64,000 nucleotides of DNA from Arthrinium phaeospermum (taxonomy: Eukaryota; Ascomycota; Sordariomycetes; Amphisphaeriales; Apiosporaceae): assembly GCA_006503535.1 (NCBI GenBank), contig QYRS01000010.1, positions 1,612,001 to 1,676,000 of the forward strand, in the 5' to 3' direction. The position numbers were made by a program, and so were the translations under genes. Below the pieces are notes generated by a model. The model was not told the origin of the DNA. It searched no databases and saw only the letters and a program-made list of their open reading frames with translations. Of the stretch, positions 22,036-31,807 are shown one piece after another; within the stretch, counting starts at the first letter, position 1, and each line of letters opens with the position of its first letter.

Positions 22036-22919
22036 ATGCGCTTCTCCCTGTGCTCGGCCGTCTTGGCCTTGGGCTCCCTCGGCGCCGCCGCCGTCAACCC
22101 GACCGTCGTCATCGTCCCCGGCGCGTGGCAGATCGACCCCTCGTGGACCGGCTTCATGCAGAAGCTGACGGGCGCCGGCTACGACACCAAGAAGGTCACC
22201 CTGCCCAGCGTGGGCATCTCCCTGACCGGCCTCGACGAGGACGTCGCCGCCACCGCCGCCGTCGTCGACCCCCTCCTCGACGCCGGCAAGGACGTCGTTC
22301 TCCTGTCCCACTCCCTCGGCGGCCTGATCGCGGGCAACGCCGTAAAGGGCCGTGACTACGCCTCGCGCCAGGCCGCCGGCAAGAAGGGCGGTGTTATTCA
22401 GACCATCTACCTCGCCGCCTTCATGTGCCCCGAGGGCGCCTCGCTCAAGGACCTCATGGGCGGCGCCTTCTTCCCCTGGATGATAGCCGAGGTAAGTTTC
22501 TTCTTCTTCTCTTTTGCTACTTGGCCCACACGGCGAGGTTTCTGAAAGCTAACTACGAAATCCAGAACGGCATGGTCACCGGCGACCCTGCCCAGATCGC
22601 CGAGATCGGCTTCAACGACCTGTCCGCCGCCGAGGCCCAACCGTGGATCGACGCCATGACCTGGACGTCCGAGAAGGTCTTCACCGACGCCTCGAAGTTC
22701 TCCCCCTGGGCCGCGGGCGTCACCGAGGCCTACATCCACACCGAGGACGATAACGCGCTGCCTTTCCCCGTCCAGCAGCAGATGCAGGCCCTACTCCCCG
22801 CCGGCTCCGCCGTCTTCAGCATCAAGTCCTCCCACGTGCCCTTCATCTCGCACCCGGACGAGCTGCTGCCCCTGGTCCAGAGCGCCATCGATGCTGGCGT
22901 GGCTGCCAAGAAGGCGTAA
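22036..22919 (+). CDS. Alpha/beta hydrolase, secreted paralogue
   Basis: Enzyme of 269 aa. Exons 22036-22491 and 22566-22919; the 74-bp phase-0 intron has a GTAAGT donor and a TCCAG acceptor. Residues 1-19 (MRFSLCSAVLALGSLGAAA) form a signal peptide, followed by the core strand VVIVPGAWQIDPSW. The nucleophile elbow is SHSLGG (Ser93), the probable acid segment is HTEDDNALPFP, and the catalytic His242 lies in SSHVPFISHPDEL. Clearly paralogous to the hydrolase at 19009-19870: same intron position and phase and the same lid segment. It differs by the added export signal and a 13-residue insertion (YASRQAAGKKGGV, about 113-125). Probably an extracellular esterase; substrate unknown. Confidence 0.9.
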
Positions 22920-24963
22920 ATGTGCCGACTGCCTGCATTGCATGATGTAGTGGCGAACTTGCTGGGAACCAGCGCCAGCCTCTGAGGAGGCGAACCTATT
23001 ATATAAAATCATATACCCCTAAATTCTGTTTTTTCCAATGCATCTGTGCCTCGGTATACGCCAAGAATCAGAGGCCCTCCCTCCCCTTCGCTAAGCGAAA
23101 CGAGTAGTCTTTCAAATGCTGTGGATATCTGTGAGCGTCGTATTGTATATGTCCTAGTGTTAAACTGCGATGCAACGGTCTTTAGCGCCAGGCGGTGAAG
23201 AATAGACGATGTGATGATTCCAAGACTACGGAATGATGTGAAATAAGATCATGCGAACCGTGATCTAGGTACTTGTTCGTCGGTGTTAGTTTCTCTAGAA
23301 GATTGGCTTCACGGTGCATTGTAAATGGAGTTGTGAAAAAAACGCACGAAGAGAAAGAGAAACTCCAAAAAGGGGCTGCAAAGTCGGTCTTGATCGGATC
23401 CAATCGAAACGGAGAGGGTCTAGAGATTACATAGATATCCTCGAACCATACTGCTGGATTGGTATTTTCCCTTCTTCTATCTCCATCCTTCTTCCACGGA
23501 GAGTTCCAGACGAAGGTCCACCTGTAACGCCTCTGCAAGTATCCCGGATGCCGGCTCGGCAATGCTGGCCCCTGGCACCCATGACGTGCACTCGACGGCC
23601 CGCCCGGCCCACTCCCGAGAATTCCAGTGGGAACGCCCCAACAATGCGAACCGCGCAGCCAATCCCAACAGAGAGGGCCCGGAAACCGAGATGATGTCGC
23701 TGTGTGTGGATGTGCGAGCAAGGCGGACAGTTCCAGCCAGGCAAGTGCCGAGGAGGTTCGACAGGCAAAGCGGGTAAAGTAGCTTACATAAACCTCCCTC
23801 CCCCTATAGAAAGAACAAGACTGCCCCAGAAGAGAAGGAGGGTCGTGAGAGTGTGGAGCGAAGAAGTCGTTCTGGCCACTTTCTTCAGTACGCCCGACGT
23901 GCGGCGAACGTGCGGGAGCGGGCTTCTTGGGTCTTCTCTATGTATGCTGGGGGACATTGGTGGCGGAGCTCTCTGGAAGAAAAGAAGCAGTGGCCCCCAG
24001 CTGTGACGGGCCTGGATTCTTCTAGTCTGGGCTCGGTGATTACTTCGAAGGCGTGCTTTTAGCTAGGACCGTTTCTCAGGTCGGGCTACTGATGGATGGA
24101 CTGCTTGGGTCATGGCGTCGAAGTCGTGCCTACCCGCTGCTTTCGACTCCGAGATAAATCCCTTCTTCGGTAGCTGCAAAATGCAGTCATATCTGGTGCA
24201 CGGCGTCACCAACGTAACGTAACTCACGAGCACAATCTGGCACAGGTAGCCTCTACCCCCTATACGGCCTCGCTTAGCACTTTGCCCCTTTCCTGGATGT
24301 CCTGTGGCCCACTGACCTGTTCTGATTATTCGTTTTTCTTCCTACTTCTTCTTTCTGCAACCTCGGCATCTTCACTTGGTCATACGTATCTTGAGTTCGC
24401 TTCAAGATAGTCCTGTTGGGCTTCCAGCAAGCGTCCAGCCGAAAGAGGTGTCTCTCCAGACGATACATGGCGCGGGCATGAATCGTACCGTCGCGCTGTG
24501 GCTGGTGGGTGATACTCTTAAGCGATAGTGGTTGGGAGGTTTAGACCTCGATGATGGGGATGGACGTGTTTTATCGGGAAGGGGGCGTAAATTGAATAAT
24601 TCATTCCAACGCCATGAGGCGATTGGACTTGAGTCATATCGCGCCATGCATCAAGTGGTGCCAAAGTAACGGAATCCGGGGGCTCATTAACTAAACCAAA
24701 GTAAGGCATCACAGCAGAAGACGAGGTTATGGCAGTCGACTTGTCAGACATGGCCGACGATGAATAAAAAGTCAAGGCTATACATAATGGGTATCTCTAG
24801 AGTGCGTGTGGACTCTCTATCCCCGTCTCACACGGCACTGTGTATTATCTACTAACAATGAAGCCACCAACCATCAATCTCAATCGCGAACCCCGCCCGA
24901 GCCTCTCGCCAAACCGTGTATCCCCCCGGCCCACGCAGCAGCCACTCGGTATCCCGTCTTTGC
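22920..24963. other. Intergenic region
   Basis: 2.04 kb without a supportable gene. The longest open frame (minus, 23182-23721) has no recognisable domain and unusual composition. The 3' flank of the secreted hydrolase ends with AATAAA-poor AT-rich DNA near 23000. Confidence 0.5.
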
Positions 24964-25934
24964 TCAAGAGTCGATAAAGTTAGCCAAGTCCGCACACTTC
25001 TCCCCCACGGGCGGCTCGATAAAAGCCGTCGCGTAGTTCCAACCATACACGCCCGTCCAAGTCTGGTTCCCCTCAAGCGGGTCGATATTCGCCACGACAT
25101 TACCAACGACGGGCTGGGGCGCGTGCGGGCCCGCGGCGCTATTGGTGGTGTTGTACAGCCGAATATAATTATCGCAGACGCTCGTGTTGGCGAAGGCGGG
25201 CTGGTTGGTCACGTTGCGGATGAAGGTCAGGGGGTACGGGACCATGGCCGGCGAGGGCGCGGTCTGCACCGTCATGAACTTGCCGCCGGCTCCGGCGCTC
25301 GACGTGGACTGCAGGAGCAGGCTGCCGTCCGGTTGGGGGGCGTAGGGGTCGCAGGCCGGCTCGAAGGTGGACGGGTAGATGGTCAGGCCGAGGCCTTGGG
25401 ATCCGGAAATGGCGGACTGGGCGGTGGATGTGATCATCATGGTGGCAGCCCATCGGAAATTGCTGTAGCCATTGCCGAGAATGTCGAGGAAGGGAAACTC
25501 CAGGGCAGAACGCTTATAGGGGCAGACAAGTTAGTCGACGCACGACACAGGCTTGGGGGTCATGAGTGTAAACGTACAGAAAAGTCCCCGACCGTGATGT
25601 TCAAGGCAGGAAGTTGGAGATCGTGGTCCACCGCGACAGTGACCATGAGGGGATACATGCCAGCCGGGAACGCGGGTATGAGACTCCGGTAGGCATTTTC
25701 CAAGATGGTGTACTCCTTAGGGATCAACACCCGTGCCTGCTCCAGCGGGATGGGCACAATGAGGGTTGTTCCATTCAGTGTACCCGAGACCAGATTGGGG
25801 TATTGCTGAGCGATTGGGTTCGGACAGGATTGCGTGACACAGACATCTTGGACGGCGAGTGGTGAGCACAGCGTCGAGGATACCAGGGCGCAGAGCGCGA
25901 TGAAGCGCTGGAAAAGGGGATATCGGAATGCCAT
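24964..25934 (-). CDS. Secreted fungal protein of unknown function
   Basis: 301 aa from exons 25934-25578 and 25512-24964. The 65-bp phase-0 intron has a GTACGT donor, a CTAAC branch and an ATAAG acceptor. Residues 1-23 (MAFRYPLFQRFIALCALVSSTLC) form a signal peptide. The mature protein has an even Cys pattern (CVTQSC near the N-terminus; ACDPY; SVCDNY; EKCADL), several NxT/S sequons (LNGTT, LNITV, RNVTN, ANTS, NQTW) and a conserved core VSGTLNGTTLIVPIPLEQAR / ALEFPFLDILGNGYSNF. I know similar secreted proteins in many Pezizomycotina, usually hypothetical. The beta-rich pattern recalls the acetoacetate-decarboxylase-like fold, but this is only an impression. Confidence 0.8.
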
Positions 25935-27541
25935 TTTGCATGAGTTATTCCAGTCCTGCGATGATTGGGTTGGTCTTGTCCTCGTCAGCTCTTCACCGGC
26001 GATTCAACAACCAACATGGAAGAGAGAAGCTCCAGGGTTCGTGAGAAGACATTTTGATTAATCAACAATAATGGAATTTATGGACTGCATGGAAGCTAGG
26101 AATCAACTGATTTAGTAATTACATCTGTCGTATTGAGCAAGGGTGACGGCAAACAACAACGAGATCGTCAGACTTGGCCCAGAACGATCCAAAAGCAATG
26201 TAAGCAGGTTTAACAACAGTCACGTCACATCAGTCTGGGATATACCTGGTCAGCTGGCTAGGCGGTGATGGTGAAGGGAAGTTCCATGGTGGTGTCATCC
26301 GAAGTTAAAAACTGCCATCTGTTTCAAGCCGTCGGGCTGCCCGCGTCCTCGGGCTCCAGGGCGAGAGAAGCTGAACAAGACATGAGACGGCAGAAGCCAA
26401 CTCGGACGATGACGCCTGGCTTATTCCGTCACTTCGTCGCCTTGCTGGGTGAAGACGTGACCAGGTTCGTACGGCCTCCACCTCAATGAGTATTCGGCTT
26501 GCAATTCATTCACTCTCAGCCAGGCTGTTACAGTGACTTTTGATTGCACAGTTGCCAGATCGGGCAATCGAATAAGCGCTAGATCTAATGAGCTAACAAC
26601 CTGCCGAAACAAAATTGCCAAGGTTGCTGCAAATCGTCCGCTTGGGCTGACGGGCTTGAAACGGAACACTCCATTGCCGGGACCTGAGTGCGGTGTTGGT
26701 GGCGGTCTACGCCGGATTCAGAGATATCCGGAGGCTGTGGCCCACCCCCTCGGACCGGGAACAACCCGTCTCACGTCGCTCGACTTCAATAAGTCTATTG
26801 GCATACTTACCTACTTTAGGTATGGAGGGTTTTCGGTACTCCAAGTACGGCTGCTTCGCTAGGAGCGAGTACTTGTAACGTCCTTTTTCGGCATCAACTA
26901 CCCAAACGTCATCTTTGGCCATGGTTTTGGCATTAAACTGCAAGCCAGCGGCGGCATATACTTGGTGCTCACCTGACCCTACAAGCGCCATGGTTACCAA
27001 CGTATTTTCAGCTGCCTTACCGCTGCTATTGGAGAGGTATGCGGCAATAGCTCAAGTAGTAATTGCAGGCGCTTCCAAGGCTGAGAGCCCGAGACCCGCT
27101 CCCGCCTTGACTCGGGATGCAATTCTAGCCCCCGTATAACCATTCACCAAGAGGCAGGAATTGTGATATGCTTGGTCTAGGCCCCGTCCAAAAGGGCTAA
27201 ATCATCCAGACCGCAAGAGATTATAGTTGTGACTCGTGGTGCAAGCCTAAAATAGTAGCTATCCTGCAAAGCCATCTTGCGTCGAGATGACTGAGCACTG
27301 TGAGGAGGTGGTAGGAACGGATGCACAAGTCAGGAATTTCGAAGTGAAGTGTTTTAAAGAGCGTTGGGCCAGAATACCAGTCACCATTGCCGGAAACGCT
27401 TAATTGATTGGCATAATAGCCATCTGATTGCTTGTTAAAGATGATCATAGATTGCTGCAGAAACGCAGCCAGTGTTCTCTCGCAGCGAAGCTAGGTTTCT
27501 AGCGTAATATATACACAGTATCGCCTCTTCCTAGTCTCTGC
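25935..27541. other. Intergenic region with a decayed gene
   Basis: 1.6 kb. The right half (26707-27448) holds a minus-strand reading frame with coding character broken by stops (separate entry). The left half shows nothing. Confidence 0.5.
26707..27448 (-). pseudogene. Decayed reading frame, unknown family
   Basis: On the minus strand a long frame reads through 27246-26707 with only two TGA codons (27204-27202 and 27054-27052). Both would be CGA after a single C-to-T change. The segments read like real protein: LLVNGYTGARIASRVKAG, then GSGEHQVYAAAGLQFNAKTM, then DDVWVVDAEKGRYKYSLLAK, then a GTAAGT-like donor. A TTTTAG acceptor at 27247 would join an upstream open segment (27448-27247) starting MIIFNKQSDGYYANQL. 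I do not recognise the family. It may be a pseudogene, or exons separated by introns that I could not place. Confidence 0.35.
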
Positions 27542-28242
27542 CTACTGTCTGGGTGCGGCGACGGGCTCCCACGCGGTATGCTTCGGCTTGACCCTGTACG
27601 AAAATGTCAGCACTGTATCAGTTTGCAGACCAGCTGGCTGCCTGGGTGGAAATTGGGCCGCATACGTGTTGTAGGGCTTGTAGGCGCCCCTTGTCTGGGT
27701 GTAGTTGGGGATGGTCTTGTAGTCGGTATCCTCCCACACCCGGCGCTTGTATGCGAGGGTGGGATCTTGCGAGGGCGCCTTGTCGACGGCGTACGACATC
27801 CACGCGTGCCAGCCGGGCTCGATCTGGGCGGCGTCAAAGTCGTGGACCTTGTAGTCGACCCATCGTGTACGCACTGGTCCCGGATTGTTAGCTACGCTGC
27901 TCTCTCATTCGTAGGGGGGCGGCCGTTGCTCGTCGCATAATGGCTCGTCGTCGGCACGTACGGGGCAGTTCGTCGACGTCCTCGAAGTACTTGTTGCCAA
28001 ATCGGTCCTGGCCGATCAAAGTTCCAGCCTTGGTGTCGCCGATGTACTGTGAAGCAAATGTCAGAACCAGCGTCGTCAGAAGTCGAGTGGCATCGTATGA
28101 GTGCGTCAATCGCGTACGTTCATCTGGTGGAAGTAGTCCTATCGCAAACAGTTAGCACATGTCCCGCACGGCGTCAATCGAGTCGGCATACCCTGATGCC
28201 AACCTTCCACAGGTTGCGGACGGTCCTCGTAATGGTCGACAT
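27542..28242 (-). CDS. NDUFA12: NADH:ubiquinone oxidoreductase subunit NDUFA12 (B17.2)
   Basis: Accessory subunit of mitochondrial complex I. Five exons on the minus strand: 28242-28192, 28138-28118, 28046-27962, 27873-27666 and 27593-27542, giving 138 aa. Exon 2 is a 21-nt micro-exon encoding DYFHQMN. The joined protein starts MSTITRTVRNLWKVGIR and carries the family core YIGDTKAGTLIGQDRFGNKY, ELPLRTRWVDYK, then WHAWMSYAVDKAPSQDP and ends KPKHTAWEPVAAPRQ. All introns are GT-AG; donors are GTATGC, GTACGC, GTACGT and GTATGC. Length fits the family (about 140 aa). It is transcribed divergently from PGS1, 336 bp away. Confidence 0.93.
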
Positions 28243-28578
28243 GGTGGGCGAAGCTCAATTGGTCTGATGACGCCTCGTTGTCGTGAATCGCTAGGTGTAG
28301 GTCGGCGGCGTTGGAGACCGGTGGTTTGGCGGATGCAGTTGCGAGCCCACCGGAAATTTCTCGGTCCGCCGCTTTGGAGCTTGAAAAGTACCTTAGCCAA
28401 CCCCTACAGCGCCCAACCCACTGCGTCATAAGTCGCTGATTGGCCAAAGCTCTCTAAAGCTCTCTAGGCGCCTGAAATCTTGCCAATAAGTCGCATTTCG
28501 CATCGAATTGGGAGGCTGGCAATCGGCCATGTCTTTTCACTACCTCACACCGACGCCCTCGACACAGCGTTTACGGAG
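28243..28578. promoter_or_regulatory. Shared divergent promoter of NDUFA12 and PGS1
   Basis: 336 bp between the two start codons. It contains inverted CCAAT boxes (ATTGG at 28439-28443, CCAAT at 28483-28487), which bind the HAP complex, a regulator of respiratory genes in fungi. It also has a perfect 10-bp tandem repeat (AAAGCTCTCT twice, 28446-28465). A shared regulatory role is inference from spacing. Confidence 0.55.
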
Positions 28579-30171
28579 ATGATAATACGTGGTACCTCGC
28601 GATGCTGCCAGGCGTTGCGGCCAACGATTCTTCGCTCTACGGTCCGTCACAACAGGGTCCAATGCCGACGGTTCTCGATGCCGTCCACTGCAGCGCCTGC
28701 CAGTAGTTCCCCGGGCTCTGCAGGCATGCTTGCGCCCTTCGTGAACGAACTCGACAAGATTGCGCCCTCCTTCCGAATCCACGGGTCGCAAATACAAGTC
28801 ATCCGGACTCCCTCCGACTTCTACGAGACTCTGAAAGCCAAGATACGATCGGCCAAAACCCGCGTCTTCTTGTCGACACTATATATCGGAAAGTCCGAGA
28901 GGGAACTGATTACGACTCTGCAAGAAGCCTTACGCGCCAACCCGAAGCTCACGCTGAGCATCTTGACTGATGCGCTACGAGGGACTCGAGAAGCGCCGAA
29001 TCCGTCGTGTGCGTCACTACTCGCACCCCTCATCACCGAGTTCGGGCCCGAGCGAGTCGAGATTCGCATGTACCACACCCCGAACCTGACGGGACTTCGA
29101 AAAAAGCACGTACCCAAGAGGATCAACGAGGGATGGGGGCTGCAGCACATGAAGCTATACGGTGTGGATGACGAGATCATTTTGTCAGGCGCCAATTTGT
29201 CGTCCGACTACTTCACCAACCGGCAGGACCGCTACCACCTGATTTCGTCCTGGGAAATCACCGAATACTTTGCGCGACTCTATGCGGGCGTGACCTCTCT
29301 CAGTTTCCGAGTCGAGCCATCCGAGGAGGCCGCGGGGTTCACTCTGCAATGGCCGTCCACGAACGCGGCGCCGTCTCCGCTGGAGAAGCCCGACCAGTTC
29401 GTCGCGAAAGCGACCAAGGTCGTGAATAGCCTCATTACCCCGCAGCAAAAGACAGCTCAGCCCATTGGGGCCAAGGACGGCCAGGCCTCCGACACCACGA
29501 TATTCATGCTTGCACAGCTGTCCCAGTTGCTCAAGCCCGATACGTCTACTGAGCTGCCAGCAATAACCCACGTGTTGAAGACGCTGTCGGCCCCTCAGTA
29601 TGCCGGGTCCTCCTGGACGTTCACCGCTGGATACTTCAACCCGGCGCCGTCCCTGACGCAGCTTCTTATGTCGTGCGCCTCGGCTAACTGCACCGTCATA
29701 ACCGCTTCGCCCCAGGCCAACGGATTCTACGGATCCAAGGGCGTCTCAGGCATGCTTCCTGACGCGTACACGTACCTCGCCCGGCGCTTCCTCATGGCCA
29801 TCAAGCAACAGAAGCGCGAATCCGCCATCACCCTCAAGGAGTGGCGCAAGGGCACGGTCGGCGAGCCCGAGGGCTGGACCTACCACGCCAAGGGCCTGTG
29901 GGTGACGCTGCCGAGGGAGAGCAGCCCCTCGATGACGGTGGTGGGCAGCTCCAACTACACCAAGCGCAGCTACTCGCTGGACCTCGAGGCCGGGGCGCTG
30001 GTCGTGACCGAGAACGCCGACCTGAAGAAGCGCCTGGCCGACGAGCAGAAGTGGCTCCAGGAGTACGCGGCACCCGTCACCATCGACGACCTGGCCAAGA
30101 CGGAGAGGAGGGTGAGCTTCAAGGTCCGCATGGCGATGTGGTTCGTGACCATGGTGGGCGGTGCCCTGTAG
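28579..30171 (+). CDS. PGS1: CDP-diacylglycerol-glycerol-3-phosphate 3-phosphatidyltransferase
   Basis: Mitochondrial phosphatidylglycerophosphate synthase: joins CDP-diacylglycerol and glycerol-3-phosphate, the committed step to phosphatidylglycerol and cardiolipin. Intronless, 530 aa from the ATG at 28579 (the frame upstream opens only from a TTG). The N-terminus is Arg/Ser-rich and acid-poor (MIIRGTSRCCQALRPTILRS), as expected of a mitochondrial presequence. Two phospholipase-D-type motifs are present: HMKLYGVDD (His190, Lys192, Asp197) and YHAKGLWV (His436, Lys438), the second lacking the usual Asp, as in eukaryotic PGS1. Flanking signatures include FLSTLYIGKSERELI, GANLSSDYFTNRQDRY and VVGSSNYTKRSYSLDLEAGALVV. 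Divergent neighbour: complex I subunit NDUFA12. Confidence 0.94.
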   Translation: MIIRGTSRCCQALRPTILRSTVRHNRVQCRRFSMPSTAAPASSSPGSAGMLAPFVNELDKIAPSFRIHGSQIQVIRTPSDFYETLKAKIRSAKTRVFLSTLYIGKSERELITTLQEALRANPKLTLSILTDALRGTREAPNPSCASLLAPLITEFGPERVEIRMYHTPNLTGLRKKHVPKRINEGWGLQHMKLYGVDDEIILSGANLSSDYFTNRQDRYHLISSWEITEYFARLYAGVTSLSFRVEPSEEAAGFTLQWPSTNAAPSPLEKPDQFVAKATKVVNSLITPQQKTAQPIGAKDGQASDTTIFMLAQLSQLLKPDTSTELPAITHVLKTLSAPQYAGSSWTFTAGYFNPAPSLTQLLMSCASANCTVITASPQANGFYGSKGVSGMLPDAYTYLARRFLMAIKQQKRESAITLKEWRKGTVGEPEGWTYHAKGLWVTLPRESSPSMTVVGSSNYTKRSYSLDLEAGALVVTENADLKKRLADEQKWLQEYAAPVTIDDLAKTERRVSFKVRMAMWFVTMVGGAL

Positions 30172-31342
30172 GCGGCCCCTCGGCGATTGAGCTGACACGC
30201 GACTGTGCCGTTTCTTCTGGGCCGAATCCGGTGCCCCTTTTTGGGGCACGATTTTGCCGTTGGGCTTGTATCAGTATTGCAAAACGTGCACTCTAGCCTA
30301 CATGAGATACCCCTTTAGATATATACATTTATTATCTGATAGACATATGATACGCGAACTCTTCCTTTTGATAGAAGATGCATAGTAAAAGCTCAGAAGA
30401 GGAACAGGGCCGACCTGGCTCCTTTGAGGACCTAGCTATATCAGGACGATGTGATCGATGTCGTCGGTGATACCTAAGCCCCCGCTCTCTTCGGGCCGCC
30501 AGGTCACTTAGGTAAGCAAATGCGGTAGAAAGAAGCTTCTCCCACTGCCAATCAACCACCACCTAAAACATTCCCCATTTGGGATGCGACGCCTGCTCCT
30601 CCATCAGGCAATCAGGGTGCTGCTATATTTGGGGTGCATGCGCGCCTTGCAGGAATCCGGGGGAACGGACGTTGCAACTAGGGACCGCCGTGTCGGATCC
30701 CCAGATACCGGGTTGCCTCTTCCGGAACTGCGTATGCAATCAGATTGGGTGTGTAACCATTGACGTGCGCCTTGGCGACCGCGTGGCCGGGTGGGAATTA
30801 GGCTATATGCTCGTATATGCAAGGGGGAGGCCGTATCCGAGTCAATACAATACAATATGCAGGTTCTCATCATGTCATAGGTGTGTAGTTGGTTAATAAT
30901 CATCATCGCATTTCGCCCGCCTTACAGTAGCAAAGCGTTCGTGGGTAGGTGTCGGTGTGTGTAACATTGTTCTTGTTTGTTTCTTTTACTAATCTCGCTG
31001 CGCCTTCTTGGGAGTATTTAAAGGGCGGTCGTACGGAACGTGGGACTTATATCTTTTCTGGAGATGACGATCACCACCAAGAACCCATCGCGCTCCATAA
31101 AATCTTTTTTTGGCAATACGCAATTCCCTTTTGACGTGGCACGGGGGATTGCTCCGGCAGGCAAGCAAATAACCGGAACTCATATTGTTGTGCTCGTATT
31201 CAGAGAAATACAATTCCCTACTTCGCCCCCTATCGGCTAGTCATATAGTAAAGGAAGTCTTCACCATTGCAACCGCCACCACCACTACTACCACCACCAA
31301 CAGCAGTACTACCCTTCAGCACCACCACCCCCCGAAATCAAG
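30172..31342. other. Intergenic region
   Basis: 1.17 kb. AT-rich 3' flank of PGS1 (30290-30400); no gene found. The end (31265-31320) is a CCACCA/CTACTA-rich leader before the small secreted protein. Confidence 0.55.
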
Positions 31343-31807
31343 ATGGTATCCAGCCCGACCCCCCACGGCAACCGCAGCCTCTTCCTCGCCATCTTCCTGC
31401 TGCTCACCAACATACTCACCGTCACCGCCCGTCCCCTCAACCTCAACCTCCCCGGCATAACCGCCACCGCCGGGTCCGTCACCGACTCCGCCCCGCTGTA
31501 CCTAGCCCCCTTCCCCAACGAGAACAGCACCGACCCCAACATCATCCCGGACGAGTACATCATCGCCCTGTTCCCGGACTCCTCCTACGCCGCCCTCGAC
31601 GCCTTCATGACGGAGACGTACGGCGCGCCCCTCGACGCCGACCGCGTCGACGTCCTCGTCCGGCCGGGCGACCCCCCGCGCTTCGACTCGTACCTCTGGG
31701 CCCACGGCGTGAGCGCGGGCTGGGTGCGCGAGGTCCGCACCTTCCCGGGGACGAAACGGGTTTCGCGCAACGGATACGCCACAGCTGGCGCGTCAGAACC
31801 TTTCTGA
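31343..31807 (+). CDS. Small secreted protein with a peptidase-inhibitor-I9-like segment
   Basis: 154 aa, single exon, ATG in good context (AAGATGG). Residues about 12-30 (SLFLAIFLLLTNILTVTA) form a signal peptide. After a Pro/Thr-rich linker with an N-glycosylation sequon (ENST) the segment IIPDEYIIALFPDSSYAALDAFM (about 67-89) matches the start of the subtilisin propeptide / inhibitor I9 fold: a PxxYIVxLK-type strand followed by an amphipathic helix. Further strands (RVDVLVRPG, WVREVRTFPG) could complete it. No protease domain follows: the frame closes at 31807 and no peptidase motif lies downstream. A stand-alone extracellular protease inhibitor is my inference; alternatively it is an unrelated small secreted protein. 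Confidence 0.62.
   Translation: MVSSPTPHGNRSLFLAIFLLLTNILTVTARPLNLNLPGITATAGSVTDSAPLYLAPFPNENSTDPNIIPDEYIIALFPDSSYAALDAFMTETYGAPLDADRVDVLVRPGDPPRFDSYLWAHGVSAGWVREVRTFPGTKRVSRNGYATAGASEPF

Noticed and set aside
23182..23721. 179-codon minus-strand frame
   Set aside because: Trp/Ser/Pro-rich composition with no recognisable motif; probably chance.
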